Origin: an uncultured Clostridia bacterium
GTDB taxonomy: Bacteria; Bacillota; Clostridia; Oscillospirales; Acutalibacteraceae
Assembly (NCBI GenBank): GCA_947585745.1
Contig: CANPXF010000007.1
Location: forward strand, 23,561-87,560
Direction of reading: 5' to 3'
DNA: 64,000 nt
Under the pieces are notes generated by a model, which was not told the origin of the DNA, did no database searches, and saw only the letters and a program-made list of their open reading frames with translations. Shown in pieces: positions 7,664-16,539 of the stretch (positions within the stretch are counted from its first letter, which is position 1; every line of letters starts with the position of its first letter). The position numbers and the translations under genes are program-made.

Positions 7664-8731
7664 CTATAGTAAGTCAAAAACCGCTATCGCCGTTACCGCC
7701 TCGACTACAGGTACGGCTCTGGGTACTATGCAGGGGTCGTGCCTGCCCTTTACAACGAGTTTATCGTTCCTTTTTGTCTGTAAATTGACGGTATCCTGCT
7801 CCTTTGCGATTGACGGGGTGGGCTTAAACGCAGTTTTAAAAACAATCGGCATACCGTCAGTTATTCCGCCGAGTATCCCCCCGCAATTGTTGGTTTTTGT
7901 TACTACCTTATCATTTTTATATTCAAACGCGTCATTGTTAACGCTTCCCGTAAGCCTTGAACTTTCAAATCCTTTTCCGAATTCAACGCCTTTAACGGCG
8001 GGAATCGCGAAAAGCGCCTTTGCCAAGGCTCCCTCCACTCCGTCAAAAAGCGGACCGCCAACACCGACGGGCATTCCGACAACGGCGCATTCGACCGTAC
8101 CGCCCACACTGTCGCAGTCAAGGCGCGCGTTTTCAACAACTTCGCGCATTTTCTTTTCCTTTGACTTATCAATCAGCGCAAAGCTTGAGTTATTTAACTC
8201 TTCAATAAGCTTATCGTCTATTTCAACAGGGTTAAAGGGCTCGTCGCAAACGTCTTTGATAGAGCTTATGTGAGCCGCGATTTTAATTCCCTTTTGCTCT
8301 AAAATTTGTCTTAAAACCGCGCCGGCAAATACAATCGGAGCCGTTAATCTTCCGCTGAAATGTCCCCCGCCTCTGATGTCGTTATTACCCTCGTATTTAA
8401 CAAAAGCGGTATAGTCGCTGTGACCGGGACGCGGAGTGTCTAAAAGATTTGAGTAATCCGCGCTTTTCGTGTTTGTGTTTTCGATAACGCAGGCAATCGG
8501 AGCGCCCGTAGTAACGCCGTTTAAAATGCCCGATTTAATATCAGGAAAATCCTTTTCCACTCTTTTGGTCGCGGTTTTATCCTTTCCCGGAGCTCTGCGC
8601 GCCATCTGCGCGAGCACCTTGTCCATATCAATTTTAAAGCCCGCAGGCACTCCTTTGATTACCGCGCCTATCGCCTCTGTGTGGCTTTCACCGAAAACCG
8701 TAAGCTTTATCTTTTCGCCGTATTCAGACAT
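7664..8731 (-). CDS. aroC: Chorismate synthase
   Basis: Chorismate synthase converts 5-enolpyruvylshikimate 3-phosphate to chorismate and needs reduced FMN. The protein (355 residues from the chosen start) shows the family blocks GESHTEAIGAVIKGVPAG near the N-terminus, RRAPGKD, and RPGHSDYTAFVKY with GGGHFSGRLTAPIVFAG. NNCGGILGGITDGMPI and FKPTPSI follow towards the C-terminus. The start ATG at 8731 has a GGGGGGGT stretch upstream and overlaps the aroA stop by 8 nt, which implies translational coupling. An upstream in-frame ATG pair lies inside aroA and is less likely. Confidence 0.96.
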   Translation of the reverse strand: MSEYGEKIKLTVFGESHTEAIGAVIKGVPAGFKIDMDKVLAQMARRAPGKDKTATKRVEKDFPDIKSGILNGVTTGAPIACVIENTNTKSADYSNLLDTPRPGHSDYTAFVKYEGNNDIRGGGHFSGRLTAPIVFAGAVLRQILEQKGIKIAAHISSIKDVCDEPFNPVEIDDKLIEELNNSSFALIDKSKEKKMREVVENARLDCDSVGGTVECAVVGMPVGVGGPLFDGVEGALAKALFAIPAVKGVEFGKGFESSRLTGSVNNDAFEYKNDKVVTKTNNCGGILGGITDGMPIVFKTAFKPTPSIAKEQDTVNLQTKRNDKLVVKGRHDPCIVPRAVPVVEAVTAIAVFDLL

Positions 8732-9983
8732 CAAATACCCCCCCGAGCCTTTTATATTCATCAAAAAAATTGGGAAAGCTTTTATTTATACTTTCTCTGT
8801 CGGTTATTTTTACATCGTCTTTGCACGCAAGCGCCGCAATCGCCGCCGACATTACAATTCTGTGGTCGTTTGAGCCGTCAACCGTACCGCCTTTAAATCC
8901 GCCTGTTCCAAAAATTTCAAGACCGTCAGATTTTTCCTCAACCTTTCCGCCGACAGCCTTCAGCATATCCGCAGTCGTTTTAAGACGGTCGCTCTCTTTA
9001 ATACGAAGTCTTTCGGCAGAGTGGATTACGGTATTGTTTTTCGCGCATCCCGCCAAAACCGAAAGTATCGGCACTAAATCGGGAATCTGGCTTGCGTCTA
9101 TATCAGCCTTGGAAAGCTCTGATTTTCTCACCCTTACGCTGTCGTCGGAAACTTCAACATCTGCTCCGAATCTTTTAAGCAAATTTACGATTTCCTTATC
9201 GCCCTGAGTTGAGTTTATATCAATTCCGTCAACGGTCACATCGCCCGAAACCGCGCCCGCCGTAAGGAAAAACGCCGCCTGCGACCAGTCGCCGTCTGTT
9301 CGGTAATCGCGTGATATGTACTTTTGATTACCTTTTACAAACCAGCCGTAATCAGTTGTCTCAACATTAACGCCGAACTTTTTTAAACAGGCGATTGTCA
9401 TATCAATATAGCCGACGCTCTGGAGCGGGGTTGTGAGTACAATTTTACTGTCGCCGTCTAAAAGCGGAAGCGCGAATAAAAGTCCCGTTATAAACTGCGA
9501 GCTGATATTTCCCGCAACCTCAAAGGTTCCCGCTTTAAGCTTTCCTTTTATCTTTAACGGAAGTGTTCCCGAGGTTTCGCAGTCAACGCCAGCCTTTGGA
9601 AGAATATCCGCAAAAAGCCCTATCGGACGTGAAACTAAGCTTCCTCGCCCGCTAAATTCGGTTTCAATTCCTCCTGCCGCGGCAACGGGCACAAAAAATC
9701 TGAGCGTAGACCCGCTCTCTTTGCAGTCCAAAGAGGCGGTTTTATTTTTAAAAATATTGGTTCCGTTCACAGTCAGCACATCGCCGTTAATTTCCGTGGC
9801 GGCGCCGAGTGAACGCACGCAACCAATCGTCGCCTTTATATCGTCAGACAGCGCGACAGGAGCAATTCTGCAAACGCCCTTCGATAAAGCGGCGCAGATT
9901 ATTGCTCTGTGGACATCGCTTTTTGACGGAGGAGCGGTTACTCTTCCGTAAAGTTGTGACGGTTTTACAATAATATCCGACAT
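8724..9983 (-). CDS. aroA: 3-phosphoshikimate 1-carboxyvinyltransferase (EPSP synthase)
   Basis: This enzyme adds the enolpyruvyl group of PEP to shikimate 3-phosphate, the sixth shikimate-pathway step. Visible motifs are PPSKSDVHRAII at the N-terminus, ESGSTLRFF near residue 90, ISSQFITGLLFALP, DGDWSQAAFFLTAG, RIKESDRL and a C-terminal NDHRIVMSAA. The start is the ATG at 9983, with AGGA upstream; the 16 further in-frame codons upstream lie in the inserted spacer described at 10017-10142. It overlaps aroC by 8 nt. Glyphosate sensitivity cannot be judged from these motifs alone. Confidence 0.95.
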   Translation of the reverse strand: MSDIIVKPSQLYGRVTAPPSKSDVHRAIICAALSKGVCRIAPVALSDDIKATIGCVRSLGAATEINGDVLTVNGTNIFKNKTASLDCKESGSTLRFFVPVAAAGGIETEFSGRGSLVSRPIGLFADILPKAGVDCETSGTLPLKIKGKLKAGTFEVAGNISSQFITGLLFALPLLDGDSKIVLTTPLQSVGYIDMTIACLKKFGVNVETTDYGWFVKGNQKYISRDYRTDGDWSQAAFFLTAGAVSGDVTVDGIDINSTQGDKEIVNLLKRFGADVEVSDDSVRVRKSELSKADIDASQIPDLVPILSVLAGCAKNNTVIHSAERLRIKESDRLKTTADMLKAVGGKVEEKSDGLEIFGTGGFKGGTVDGSNDHRIVMSAAIAALACKDDVKITDRESINKSFPNFFDEYKRLGGVFDV

Positions 9984-10016
9984 AATTTCCTCAAACCTTC
10001 CAAATCGAAGAACGCT

Positions 10017-10142
10017 ATGCTCTGCTTGCAAAGAGCAGAGCGCGACAGATTTTATCCCGCGCAGGGAGCGTTAGCACCACAGGGTGATTATATCCCCTGC
10101 TGAAATTCTGAATGTGACCAGCCTAAAATGCGTGGTCTGCGC
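10017..10142. repeat. Structured non-coding spacer between aroB and aroA, possible small mobile-element remnant
   Basis: The neighbouring aro genes overlap or nearly touch, but about 160 nt separate aroB from aroA. The spacer is full of short inverted repeats: GCTCTGC/GCAGAGC (10017-10041), CAGGG/CCCTG and GACCA/TGGTC. It has no open frame of note. GTGACCAGCC resembles TTTGACCAGCC beside the hairpins at 63930-63975. A decayed IS200/IS605-like end or a MITE fits, but I cannot confirm this. Confidence 0.4.
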
Positions 10143-11189
10143 TTAGGTTATAAAATTCTCAAGCTCCGAAAGCGGAGTTTTTCTCGTAAAGCTTTCGCCG
10201 ATTTTTTTAAGCAAAACGAGGTTTACGCTTCCGCCGCCCGCCTTTTTATCTCCTGCGCAGGTTTTCGCAATCTCTCCTATATCGGCTTTATCATCAATGG
10301 GAAGATTATATTTTTTACAAAGAGAAATAATTTTTTCAAGCGTTCCCTTTTCTGTAATTCCCGCCTTTTCGGAGGCCTTAGTAATCATAACCATTCCGAT
10401 TGCAACAGCCTGCCCGTGCGAAAGCCCCTCAAAATTATAAATTTTCTCAAGGCTGTGTCCGAGAGTATGTCCGAAATTGAGGAGCATTCTCTCGCCTGCC
10501 TCTTTTTCGTCTCTGTTTACAACATCTCGCTTTATGCTTACGCATCTCTCGATAACATCATCAATAATCTCAAGCGCATTTTTATCCTCTAATGTTTTAA
10601 AAAGCGCGTCGTCCTTGATACACCCGTATTTTATAACCTCCGCCATACCGTCGTTTATATAATACTCGGGCAGAGTTTTAAGCGTATTCGGGTCTATAAT
10701 TACCAAAATCGGCTGATGAAACGCTCCGACGAGGTTTTTCCCCTGCTTTATATCAACGCCTGTTTTTCCGCCGACCGAGGAATCAACCTGCGCCAAAAGC
10801 GAGGTAGGAATCTGAACAAAATCAATTCCGCGCATATAGGTTGACGCGGCAAAGCCTGCCATATCCCCTGCTACTCCTCCGCCGAGGGCGACTACCAAAT
10901 CTTTTCTCGACATATGAAACTCTGCCATATGGTCGTACATATCGGAAACGGCAGATAGGTTTTTGCTCTTTTCTCCCGCGGGGAACACAAACAAACTCGT
11001 ATTAAACCCGTTCTCATTCAGCGAGAGAACAACGTCATGCGCGTAAATTTTTTCAACATTGCTGTCGGTTATGACAGTAACCTTTGACGCGCCCGATACA
11101 TTTTTTATAAGCCTGCCCGCGTTTTTAATCAATCCGCGCTCTATAAGAATATCGTAGGGAGTATTCGTTTGTACCTTTACAACTCTCAT
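10143..11189 (-). CDS. aroB: 3-dehydroquinate synthase
   Basis: AroB cyclises DAHP to 3-dehydroquinate using NAD and a divalent metal. The 348-residue protein shows GGGVAGDMAGFAASTYMRG with IPTSLLAQVDSSVGGKTGVD, the nucleotide and substrate-binding core. It also has a metal site region with NFGHTLGHSLE and SHGQAVAIGM. Length is normal for the family. Its ATG overlaps the tyrA stop in an ATGA arrangement, so the two are translationally coupled. Confidence 0.96.
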   Translation of the reverse strand: MRVVKVQTNTPYDILIERGLIKNAGRLIKNVSGASKVTVITDSNVEKIYAHDVVLSLNENGFNTSLFVFPAGEKSKNLSAVSDMYDHMAEFHMSRKDLVVALGGGVAGDMAGFAASTYMRGIDFVQIPTSLLAQVDSSVGGKTGVDIKQGKNLVGAFHQPILVIIDPNTLKTLPEYYINDGMAEVIKYGCIKDDALFKTLEDKNALEIIDDVIERCVSIKRDVVNRDEKEAGERMLLNFGHTLGHSLEKIYNFEGLSHGQAVAIGMVMITKASEKAGITEKGTLEKIISLCKKYNLPIDDKADIGEIAKTCAGDKKAGGGSVNLVLLKKIGESFTRKTPLSELENFIT

Positions 11190-12016
11190 TCTCCGAGCGC
11201 CTCCTTAGTTTTATGAGCCTTTTCCAAAAGCTCCTCTATCCTTTTCTTGTCGTTAGCTTTTACCGCGTCTGTTATAGCGTGAATATTATCAATAAGAGTG
11301 TCAAGCTCGCCGATTAAAGGCTCTCTGTTTTCCAAAAAAAGCTCGCTCCAAAGCTCGGCGTTGATGTTGGCAACTCTCGAAACATCCTTATAGGAGCCTG
11401 CGGAAAAGCCCTTGTGATTTTTACAGCACGGGCTTAACACATAAGCGCAAGCCAAAACGTGCGGGAGCTGTGATGTAAAGGCTATCATTCTGTCATGTTC
11501 TTCGGGAGTCGTTATCTTAACCATCGCAAATTTCAGCTCTAAAGCTAAATCGGAAAGAACCTGAACGGACTTTTCACTCGCATTACAGGGAACGATAATA
11601 TAGCTTGCGCCGTTATAAAGAGTTTCGTCCGCTGAATCGTATCCGTTCGTTTCCTTGCCCGCCATAGGGTGGCTTCCCACAAATTCAAACCCGAACTTTT
11701 CGGAAAGCTCGGAAAGCCTGGGGCAGATTTCCGATTTAATACCTGCGGAATCTGTTACAATTGCGCCCTTTTTTATATATTCTCCGTACTTTTCAACAAA
11801 GCTTACCGACGCCTTTGGATAAAGAGCAAGAATAATCACGTCGGCTTGACCAAGACTTTTTTCGTCGCCCATTTCGTCAATTGCTCCGTCGTCGTAGGCT
11901 TTTTTTAACGTAGATTTCGTGCGGTTCATTCCAATTACATAATGGTTGGTATATTTTTTTATCGCCTTGCAAAAGCTTCCGCCGATAATACCCATACCGA
12001 TGACCGCGATTTTCAT
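11186..12016 (-). CDS. tyrA: Prephenate dehydrogenase
   Basis: TyrA oxidatively decarboxylates prephenate to 4-hydroxyphenylpyruvate for tyrosine synthesis. The 276-residue protein opens with the Rossmann motif GMGIIGGSFCKAIKK. It carries the family block VGSHPMAGKETNGYDSAD near residues 110-130 and an HDRMIAFTSQLPHVLA helix. There is no C-terminal ACT domain, so direct tyrosine feedback through that domain is not expected. It sits 22 nt after aroF and overlaps aroB by 4 nt. Confidence 0.93.
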   Translation of the reverse strand: MKIAVIGMGIIGGSFCKAIKKYTNHYVIGMNRTKSTLKKAYDDGAIDEMGDEKSLGQADVIILALYPKASVSFVEKYGEYIKKGAIVTDSAGIKSEICPRLSELSEKFGFEFVGSHPMAGKETNGYDSADETLYNGASYIIVPCNASEKSVQVLSDLALELKFAMVKITTPEEHDRMIAFTSQLPHVLACAYVLSPCCKNHKGFSAGSYKDVSRVANINAELWSELFLENREPLIGELDTLIDNIHAITDAVKANDKKRIEELLEKAHKTKEALGE

Positions 12017-12038
12017 ATAATCACTAACTTTCCAATCC

Positions 12039-13046
12039 TCAGCCCAAGGCTTTCTTTAAGTCAAAAATTTTCTTCGCAACGTTGTCAAACTGCTTCGGAG
12101 TGAGCGACTGAGCGCCGTCCGAAAGCGCGTGGGGCGGGTCGTTATGCACCTCGATAATAAGTCCGTCCGCTCCCGCGGCAACAGCCGCCATCGCAAGCGG
12201 TTCAACGAGCCAGCTTTTTCCCGAGGCGTGGCTCGGGTCGGCAATTACGGGAAGATGCGAAAGCTTTTTAATAATCGGAATAGCCGAAACGTCCATCGTG
12301 TTTCTTGTAAAGTTTTCATATGTACGGATACCGCGCTCGCAAAGAATAACCTTGTTGTTTCCGCCTGCCATAATATACTCGGCAGACATCAGCCACTCCT
12401 CAATCGTCGCGGAGAGTCCGCGCTTTAAAAGAACAGGCTTATCAATTTTTCCGAGCTCCTTTAAAAGCTCAAAATTCTGCATATTTCTCGCGCCGACCTG
12501 AATTATGTCAACAGACTCAAACATATCTATATGAGAGGTTCTCATAATTTCCGTAACAATTGGAAGTCCCGTTTCCTTGCGCGCGATTTTCAGAAGGTCC
12601 AAGCCCTCGGATTTAAGCCCCTGAAAGGCATAGGGCGAGGTTCTCGGCTTAAACGCTCCGCCTCTTAAAATCGTTGCCCCGCTCTTTTTAACAGACTTCG
12701 CGACTTCGACAATTTGCTTTTCGCTTTCAACCGAGCAGGGTCCCGCCATAATATTAAGACTTCCGTCACCGATTTTAATTCCGTTTCCGAGGTCAATAAC
12801 GGTATTCTCGGGGTGAAATTTTCTGTTTGCCTTTTTATACGGCTCCTGTACGCGTTTTACGCTTTCAACTATGTCCTGCGCGTCAATATATTCAATGTCA
12901 ATTTGGGTAGTATCGCCTAAAAGTCCGAGTACAGTTGAATGAACTCCGTTCCATACATTAACCTTCACGTCATATTTTTCTTTAAGCATTTCAGAAAAAT
13001 TAAGCTGTTGCTCTTTAGTACATTCGGGTTTTAATACAATAATCAA
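12039..13046 (-). CDS. aroF: 3-deoxy-7-phosphoheptulonate synthase (DAHP synthase, AroA-beta/KDOPS-like type)
   Basis: This enzyme condenses PEP and erythrose 4-phosphate, the first committed step of the pathway. An N-terminal ferredoxin-like domain (about 1-70) precedes the barrel. The barrel shows MAGPCSVESEKQI, GGAFKPRTSPYAFQG, the conserved KRG after KPVLL, and a PVIADPSHASGK metal/phosphate motif. The start is a TTG at 13046 (MIIVLKPE is the usual family N-terminus) behind GGGATGA. Unlike its neighbours it has its own strong promoter directly after aroK, so it can be transcribed separately. The ferredoxin-like N-domain is a known allosteric site in this family. Confidence 0.94.
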   Translation of the reverse strand: MIIVLKPECTKEQQLNFSEMLKEKYDVKVNVWNGVHSTVLGLLGDTTQIDIEYIDAQDIVESVKRVQEPYKKANRKFHPENTVIDLGNGIKIGDGSLNIMAGPCSVESEKQIVEVAKSVKKSGATILRGGAFKPRTSPYAFQGLKSEGLDLLKIARKETGLPIVTEIMRTSHIDMFESVDIIQVGARNMQNFELLKELGKIDKPVLLKRGLSATIEEWLMSAEYIMAGGNNKVILCERGIRTYENFTRNTMDVSAIPIIKKLSHLPVIADPSHASGKSWLVEPLAMAAVAAGADGLIIEVHNDPPHALSDGAQSLTPKQFDNVAKKIFDLKKALG

Positions 13047-13097
13047 TTCAAATCATCCCTTTATATTTAATAAATTCGTGTATAATATCCGCAAAAT

Positions 13098-13126
13098 ATA
13101 TTAGCACTTTAAAGCGCTGATGTCAA
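13098..13126 (-). promoter_or_regulatory. Internal operon promoter for aroF
   Basis: TTGACA, a 17-nt spacer and TAATAT directly after the aroK stop codon. No T-box or terminator/anti-terminator is visible in the roughly 45-nt leader. Confidence 0.78.
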
Positions 13127-13128
13127 GC

Positions 13129-13629
13129 TTAGCGAAGTATGCTGAGAATTATATCCGCAACATATCCCGACGCAAAATTTCCGTCAACATAAACCGACGA
13201 CGCTCCCTTATAAATCGGGGTTCTTTTGTTGAGCATTTCCCTGATTTTTTCGTCACGGTTTTCAACCTGCAGGAGCGGTCTTTTCGTATCGTGCCTAAGC
13301 CTTTCGCAGAGAATTTCATACTTAACGTCAATAAAAACGATTCTTCCCGTTTTATTAAGAATGTCGATATTTTTTTGAAAAGTCAGTGTTCCGCCCCCCG
13401 AGGCGATAATAATACCTCTCCTTTGTGAAAGCTCAAAACAAACCCCGCTTTCAATTTCACGGAATTTTTCCTCTCCGTATTTCTCAAAAATTTCGCTCAC
13501 CGTCATATTTGTTTTTTTCTCAATATATCTGTCCATATCAATAAACGGTCTTTTTGTTTTCTCGGAAAGTATTTTTCCGATTGTGCTTTTTCCGCACCCC
13601 ATAAAACCGCAGAGAATAATATTCTTCAT
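13129..13629 (-). CDS. aroK: Shikimate kinase
   Basis: AroK phosphorylates shikimate at the 3-hydroxyl with ATP. The protein (166 residues) has the P-loop GFMGCGKSTIGK at residues 7-18, the shikimate-binding DMDRYIE, a SGGGTL loop near 78 and the lid region RPLLQVENR. The ATG at 13629 overlaps the aroE stop in an ATGA arrangement. The longer in-frame extension upstream lies within aroE and has no ribosome binding site. Confidence 0.94.
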   Translation of the reverse strand: MKNIILCGFMGCGKSTIGKILSEKTKRPFIDMDRYIEKKTNMTVSEIFEKYGEEKFREIESGVCFELSQRRGIIIASGGGTLTFQKNIDILNKTGRIVFIDVKYEILCERLRHDTKRPLLQVENRDEKIREMLNKRTPIYKGASSVYVDGNFASGYVADIILSILR

Positions 13630-14465
13630 CGGCTCATAAGCTCCTTCGCCGAGTCGGCGCATAGCCTTTCAATATCACCCGCGTCATATGTGCTTTTATC
13701 CCAATGATAGTGAGAAACTACAGCCTGCCAGACGAGCATCGACATTCCCCCCTGCGCGTTGCTCCCGTTTTTCTTCGCGTTTTTAATGAGCTTAGTTTCG
13801 AGAGGATTATAAACAGCGTCAAAAACATTGGCACATTTTTTAAGCTGAATATCGCTTACAGGCTGAAAATCCGTATTAGGCGACATACCTATCGGCGTAG
13901 CGTTTATAAGCGTAGTAATATCTCCCGAAAGCTCGGGAATTGTAATATAGCTTACCTTGGGGTTTTCAAGCGTCAGATTAATTTCGGAAATCAGTTTTTC
14001 CGCCATTTGTATATCTTCTTTTCTGACAGCAAACTCAACCGCTACATTTCTAAGCAAAACCTCATACGCCATAGTACGGGCCACGCCTCCGCAACCGAGA
14101 ATTACAACTCGTCCGTCAATCGGAATTTCAGCGTATTCAAGCGCTTTTATGAATCCGTCGGGGTCTGTTGTATATCCCTTTGATACTCCGTTTTTATTGG
14201 AAACGGTATTTACGCTTCCGTACATTTTCGCTTTTTCATCAATACAGTCCAAAAACGGTATTATCGCCTGCTTATGGGGAATAGTTATATTATAACCGTC
14301 AAGCTTTTTTAAAATCCCGTTGTAGTCTCTCTCAATATTCTTCGGGTCAATATCTAAAACACCGTAATCCGCGTCTGTTCCCGAAAGCTCAAAAAGTCTT
14401 TTGTGAATAAACGGCGACATTGTGTGACCTATAGGATGTCCGATAACCGCGTATTTTTTAGACAT
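13626..14465 (-). CDS. aroE: Shikimate dehydrogenase (NADP+)
   Basis: AroE reduces 3-dehydroshikimate to shikimate. The 279-residue protein shows the substrate-binding IGHPIGHTMSPFIH at the N-terminus, the catalytic-lysine loop NITIPHK, and the nucleotide-binding GCGGVARTMAYEVL. NATPIGM and a C-terminal GGMSMLVWQA complete the family pattern. The start is the ATG at 14465 behind GGGAGG; an ATG five codons upstream has no site. It is the first gene of the aromatic block. Confidence 0.94.
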   Translation of the reverse strand: MSKKYAVIGHPIGHTMSPFIHKRLFELSGTDADYGVLDIDPKNIERDYNGILKKLDGYNITIPHKQAIIPFLDCIDEKAKMYGSVNTVSNKNGVSKGYTTDPDGFIKALEYAEIPIDGRVVILGCGGVARTMAYEVLLRNVAVEFAVRKEDIQMAEKLISEINLTLENPKVSYITIPELSGDITTLINATPIGMSPNTDFQPVSDIQLKKCANVFDAVYNPLETKLIKNAKKNGSNAQGGMSMLVWQAVVSHYHWDKSTYDAGDIERLCADSAKELMSR

Positions 14466-14531
14466 AACTTCGCCTCCCAAAGCATAAGATAAGTTAAATA
14501 TATAAAAAAAGTAAAATTTTTGAAATAATTA

Positions 14532-14560
14532 TTGACAAAGTGGTAATTTACTAATAATAT
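14532..14560 (+). promoter_or_regulatory. sigma-A promoter of acpP
   Basis: TTGACA, a 17-nt spacer and TAATAT. The leader of about 110 nt contains a hairpin (ACACCGCT / AGCaGGTGT, 14620-14644) shortly before the AGGAGG site. Confidence 0.78.
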
Positions 14561-14675
14561 AGTTTAGTAACAACTAAGTTGTTTGCTTAGATGTTTGCTT
14601 AAACCATTGTAACAAAAAAACACCGCTTTGTCTATAGCAGGTGTTCTGAGAAAATTATTTTAGGAGGATAATAAA

Positions 14676-14903
14676 ATGGTATTAGAAAAAGTAAAAGCTA
14701 TTTTAGCTGAACAGTTTGACGTTGAAGAAGATAAGATTACGGAAGAAACTAACCTTCAAGACGATTTAGGTGCAGATTCTCTTGACGTTGTTGACCTTCT
14801 TATGTCGATTGAGGACGAGTTTGAAATTGAAGTTCCCGACGACGAAATTGAGAACATTAAGACTGTCGGCGCTCTTGTAAGCTACATCGAAGCTAACTCA
14901 TAA
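14676..14903 (+). CDS. acpP: Acyl carrier protein
   Basis: This 75-residue acidic carrier protein holds the growing fatty acyl chain on a 4'-phosphopantetheine arm. The attachment serine is in the invariant GADSLDVVDLLM motif (Ser near residue 36), followed by a typical helix III (IPDEEIENIKT-like). It has its own promoter and terminator, so it is monocistronic and not placed with other fab genes in this window. An AGGAGG site lies 8 nt before the ATG. Confidence 0.96.
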   Translation: MVLEKVKAILAEQFDVEEDKITEETNLQDDLGADSLDVVDLLMSIEDEFEIEVPDDEIENIKTVGALVSYIEANS

Positions 14904-14916
14904 TCTTTTAAAATTT

Positions 14917-14947
14917 GCAGGGACTTATGTCCCTGCCTTTTCTTTTT
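14917..14947 (+). terminator. Terminator of acpP
   Basis: The stem GCAGGGAC-TTAT-GTCCCTGC is followed by CTTTTCTTTTTTT. Confidence 0.9.
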
Positions 14948-15010
14948 TTGGGATTTTTAATCTTTTTCATATAAATTAACGATTACTTTAAACATTCAAG
15001 GTTAAATTGC

Positions 15011-15039
15011 TTGAAAAACTCGCGGATTTTATGTATAAT
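15011..15039 (+). promoter_or_regulatory. sigma-A promoter of proS
   Basis: TTGAAA, a 17-nt spacer and TATAAT. The leader to the ATG at 15080 is only about 35 nt, too short for a T-box element. Confidence 0.8.
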
Positions 15040-15079
15040 GGGAATGTTATAGATATAGAATTGTAATTCGGAGGAAAGT

Positions 15080-16519
15080 ATGGCAGATAATAAAAAAATG
15101 GTTGAGGCGATTACAAGCCGAGATGAGGATTTTGCGAAATGGTATACGGATATTGTTAAGAAAGCGGAGCTTGTCGATTATTCGAGCGTTAAGGGCTGTA
15201 TGGTTTTCCGCCCGTACGGTTACGCTATATGGGAAAATATCCAGGCGGATATGGACAGACGCTTTAAGGAAACAGGCGTTGAGAACGTTTATATGCCGAT
15301 GTTTATCCCCGAAAGCCTTCTCCAAAAGGAAAAGGACCACGTTGAGGGATTCGCTCCCGAGTGCGCGTGGGTTACAATCGGCGGTCAGGAAAAGCTGAAC
15401 GAACGCCTTTGCGTTCGTCCTACCTCTGAAACATTATTTTGCGAGCATTATAAAAAGGTCATAGAAACATATCGTGATTTGCCAAAGCTTTACAACCAAT
15501 GGTGTTCCGTTGTAAGATGGGAAAAAACGACGAGGCCCTTCCTCAGAAACTCCGAGTTTTTGTGGCAGGAAGGTCACACAATGCACGAAACGGCAAAAGA
15601 AGCGCAGGAAGAAACTCTGCGTATGCTGAAGGTTTACGAGGACTTTTACCGTGATACTCTCGCAATTCCCGCCGTTGTCGGCAAAAAAACCGAAAAAGAG
15701 AAATTTGCGGGAGCCGAGGCTACATATACAATTGAGCCTATGATGCACAACGGAGTTGCTCTGCAGGGCGGAACATCTCACTACTTCGGCGACGGTTTCG
15801 CAAAGAATTTTGATATAAAATTCCAGGGACGCGACAACAAGCTCCATTATCCTCACCAAACCTCATGGGGCGTTTCAACAAGAATGATTGGCGCGATTAT
15901 TATGGTTCACGGCGATGACGATGGACTTATTCTCCCTCCGAAGGTAAGTCCTGTTCAGGTTGCTATTATTCCTATCGCTATGCACAAAGAAGGCGTTTTG
16001 GAAAAAGCGCGGGAGCTTAAAGAAAGACTTCAAAAGCAATTCCGCGTTAAGCTTGACGACAGCGACCACGCGCCAGGCTGGAAATTCTCGGAATACGAAA
16101 TGAAAGGCGTTCCCGTAAGAGTTGAAATCGGCCCCAAGGATATTGAAAACGGTCAATGCGTGATTGTTCGCAGAGATACGCGCGAAAAGATTTTTACTCC
16201 TCTTGAAAATCTTGAGGAAACGGTTAAAAAAACCTTAGAGCAAATTCACAACGATATGTACGACAGAGCGCTTAAAAATATGCAGGAGAAAACCCACGTC
16301 GCAACAACCTATGAACAATTTGTTGAGCTTGGAAAAGAGCAGGGCGGATTTATTAAAGCGATGTGGTGCGGTGACAGCGAATGCGAAGAAAAGCTGAAAG
16401 AAGTTACAGGCGGAGTTAAGAGCCGTTGTATCCCGTTTGAGGAGGAGCATTTGGCCGACACCTGCGTTTGCTGTCAGAAAAAAGCCAAACATATGGTATA
16501 CTGGGGCAAGCAGTATTAA
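15080..16519 (+). CDS. proS: Prolyl-tRNA synthetase (archaeal/eukaryotic-like type)
   Basis: This 479-residue class II synthetase charges tRNA-Pro. It lacks the large insertion domain of the classical bacterial type, matching the shorter ProS group found in many Firmicutes. Motif 2 ([25 protein letters not shown]) and motif 3 ([19 protein letters not shown]) are clear. An anticodon-binding domain follows, and the C-terminal zinc-binding-like domain carries cysteines (near residues 430 and 462-468). The usual editing module is absent, as expected for this type. The homoserine acyltransferase gene follows by 20 nt. Confidence 0.95.
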   Translation: MADNKKMVEAITSRDEDFAKWYTDIVKKAELVDYSSVKGCMVFRPYGYAIWENIQADMDRRFKETGVENVYMPMFIPESLLQKEKDHVEGFAPECAWVTIGGQEKLNERLCVRPTSETLFCEHYKKVIETYRDLPKLYNQWCSVVRWEKTTRPFLRNSEFLWQEGHTMHETAKEAQEETLRMLKVYEDFYRDTLAIPAVVGKKTEKEKFAGAEATYTIEPMMHNGVALQGGTSHYFGDGFAKNFDIKFQGRDNKLHYPHQTSWGVSTRMIGAIIMVHGDDDGLILPPKVSPVQVAIIPIAMHKEGVLEKARELKERLQKQFRVKLDDSDHAPGWKFSEYEMKGVPVRVEIGPKDIENGQCVIVRRDTREKIFTPLENLEETVKKTLEQIHNDMYDRALKNMQEKTHVATTYEQFVELGKEQGGFIKAMWCGDSECEEKLKEVTGGVKSRCIPFEEEHLADTCVCCQKKAKHMVYWGKQY

Positions 16520-16539
16520 TTTGATTTAACGGTGATTAT

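Noticed and set aside
14953..15079. T-box leader in front of proS
   Set aside because: The promoter lies only about 40 nt before the start codon, leaving no room for a T-box, and no specifier or terminator structure is seen.
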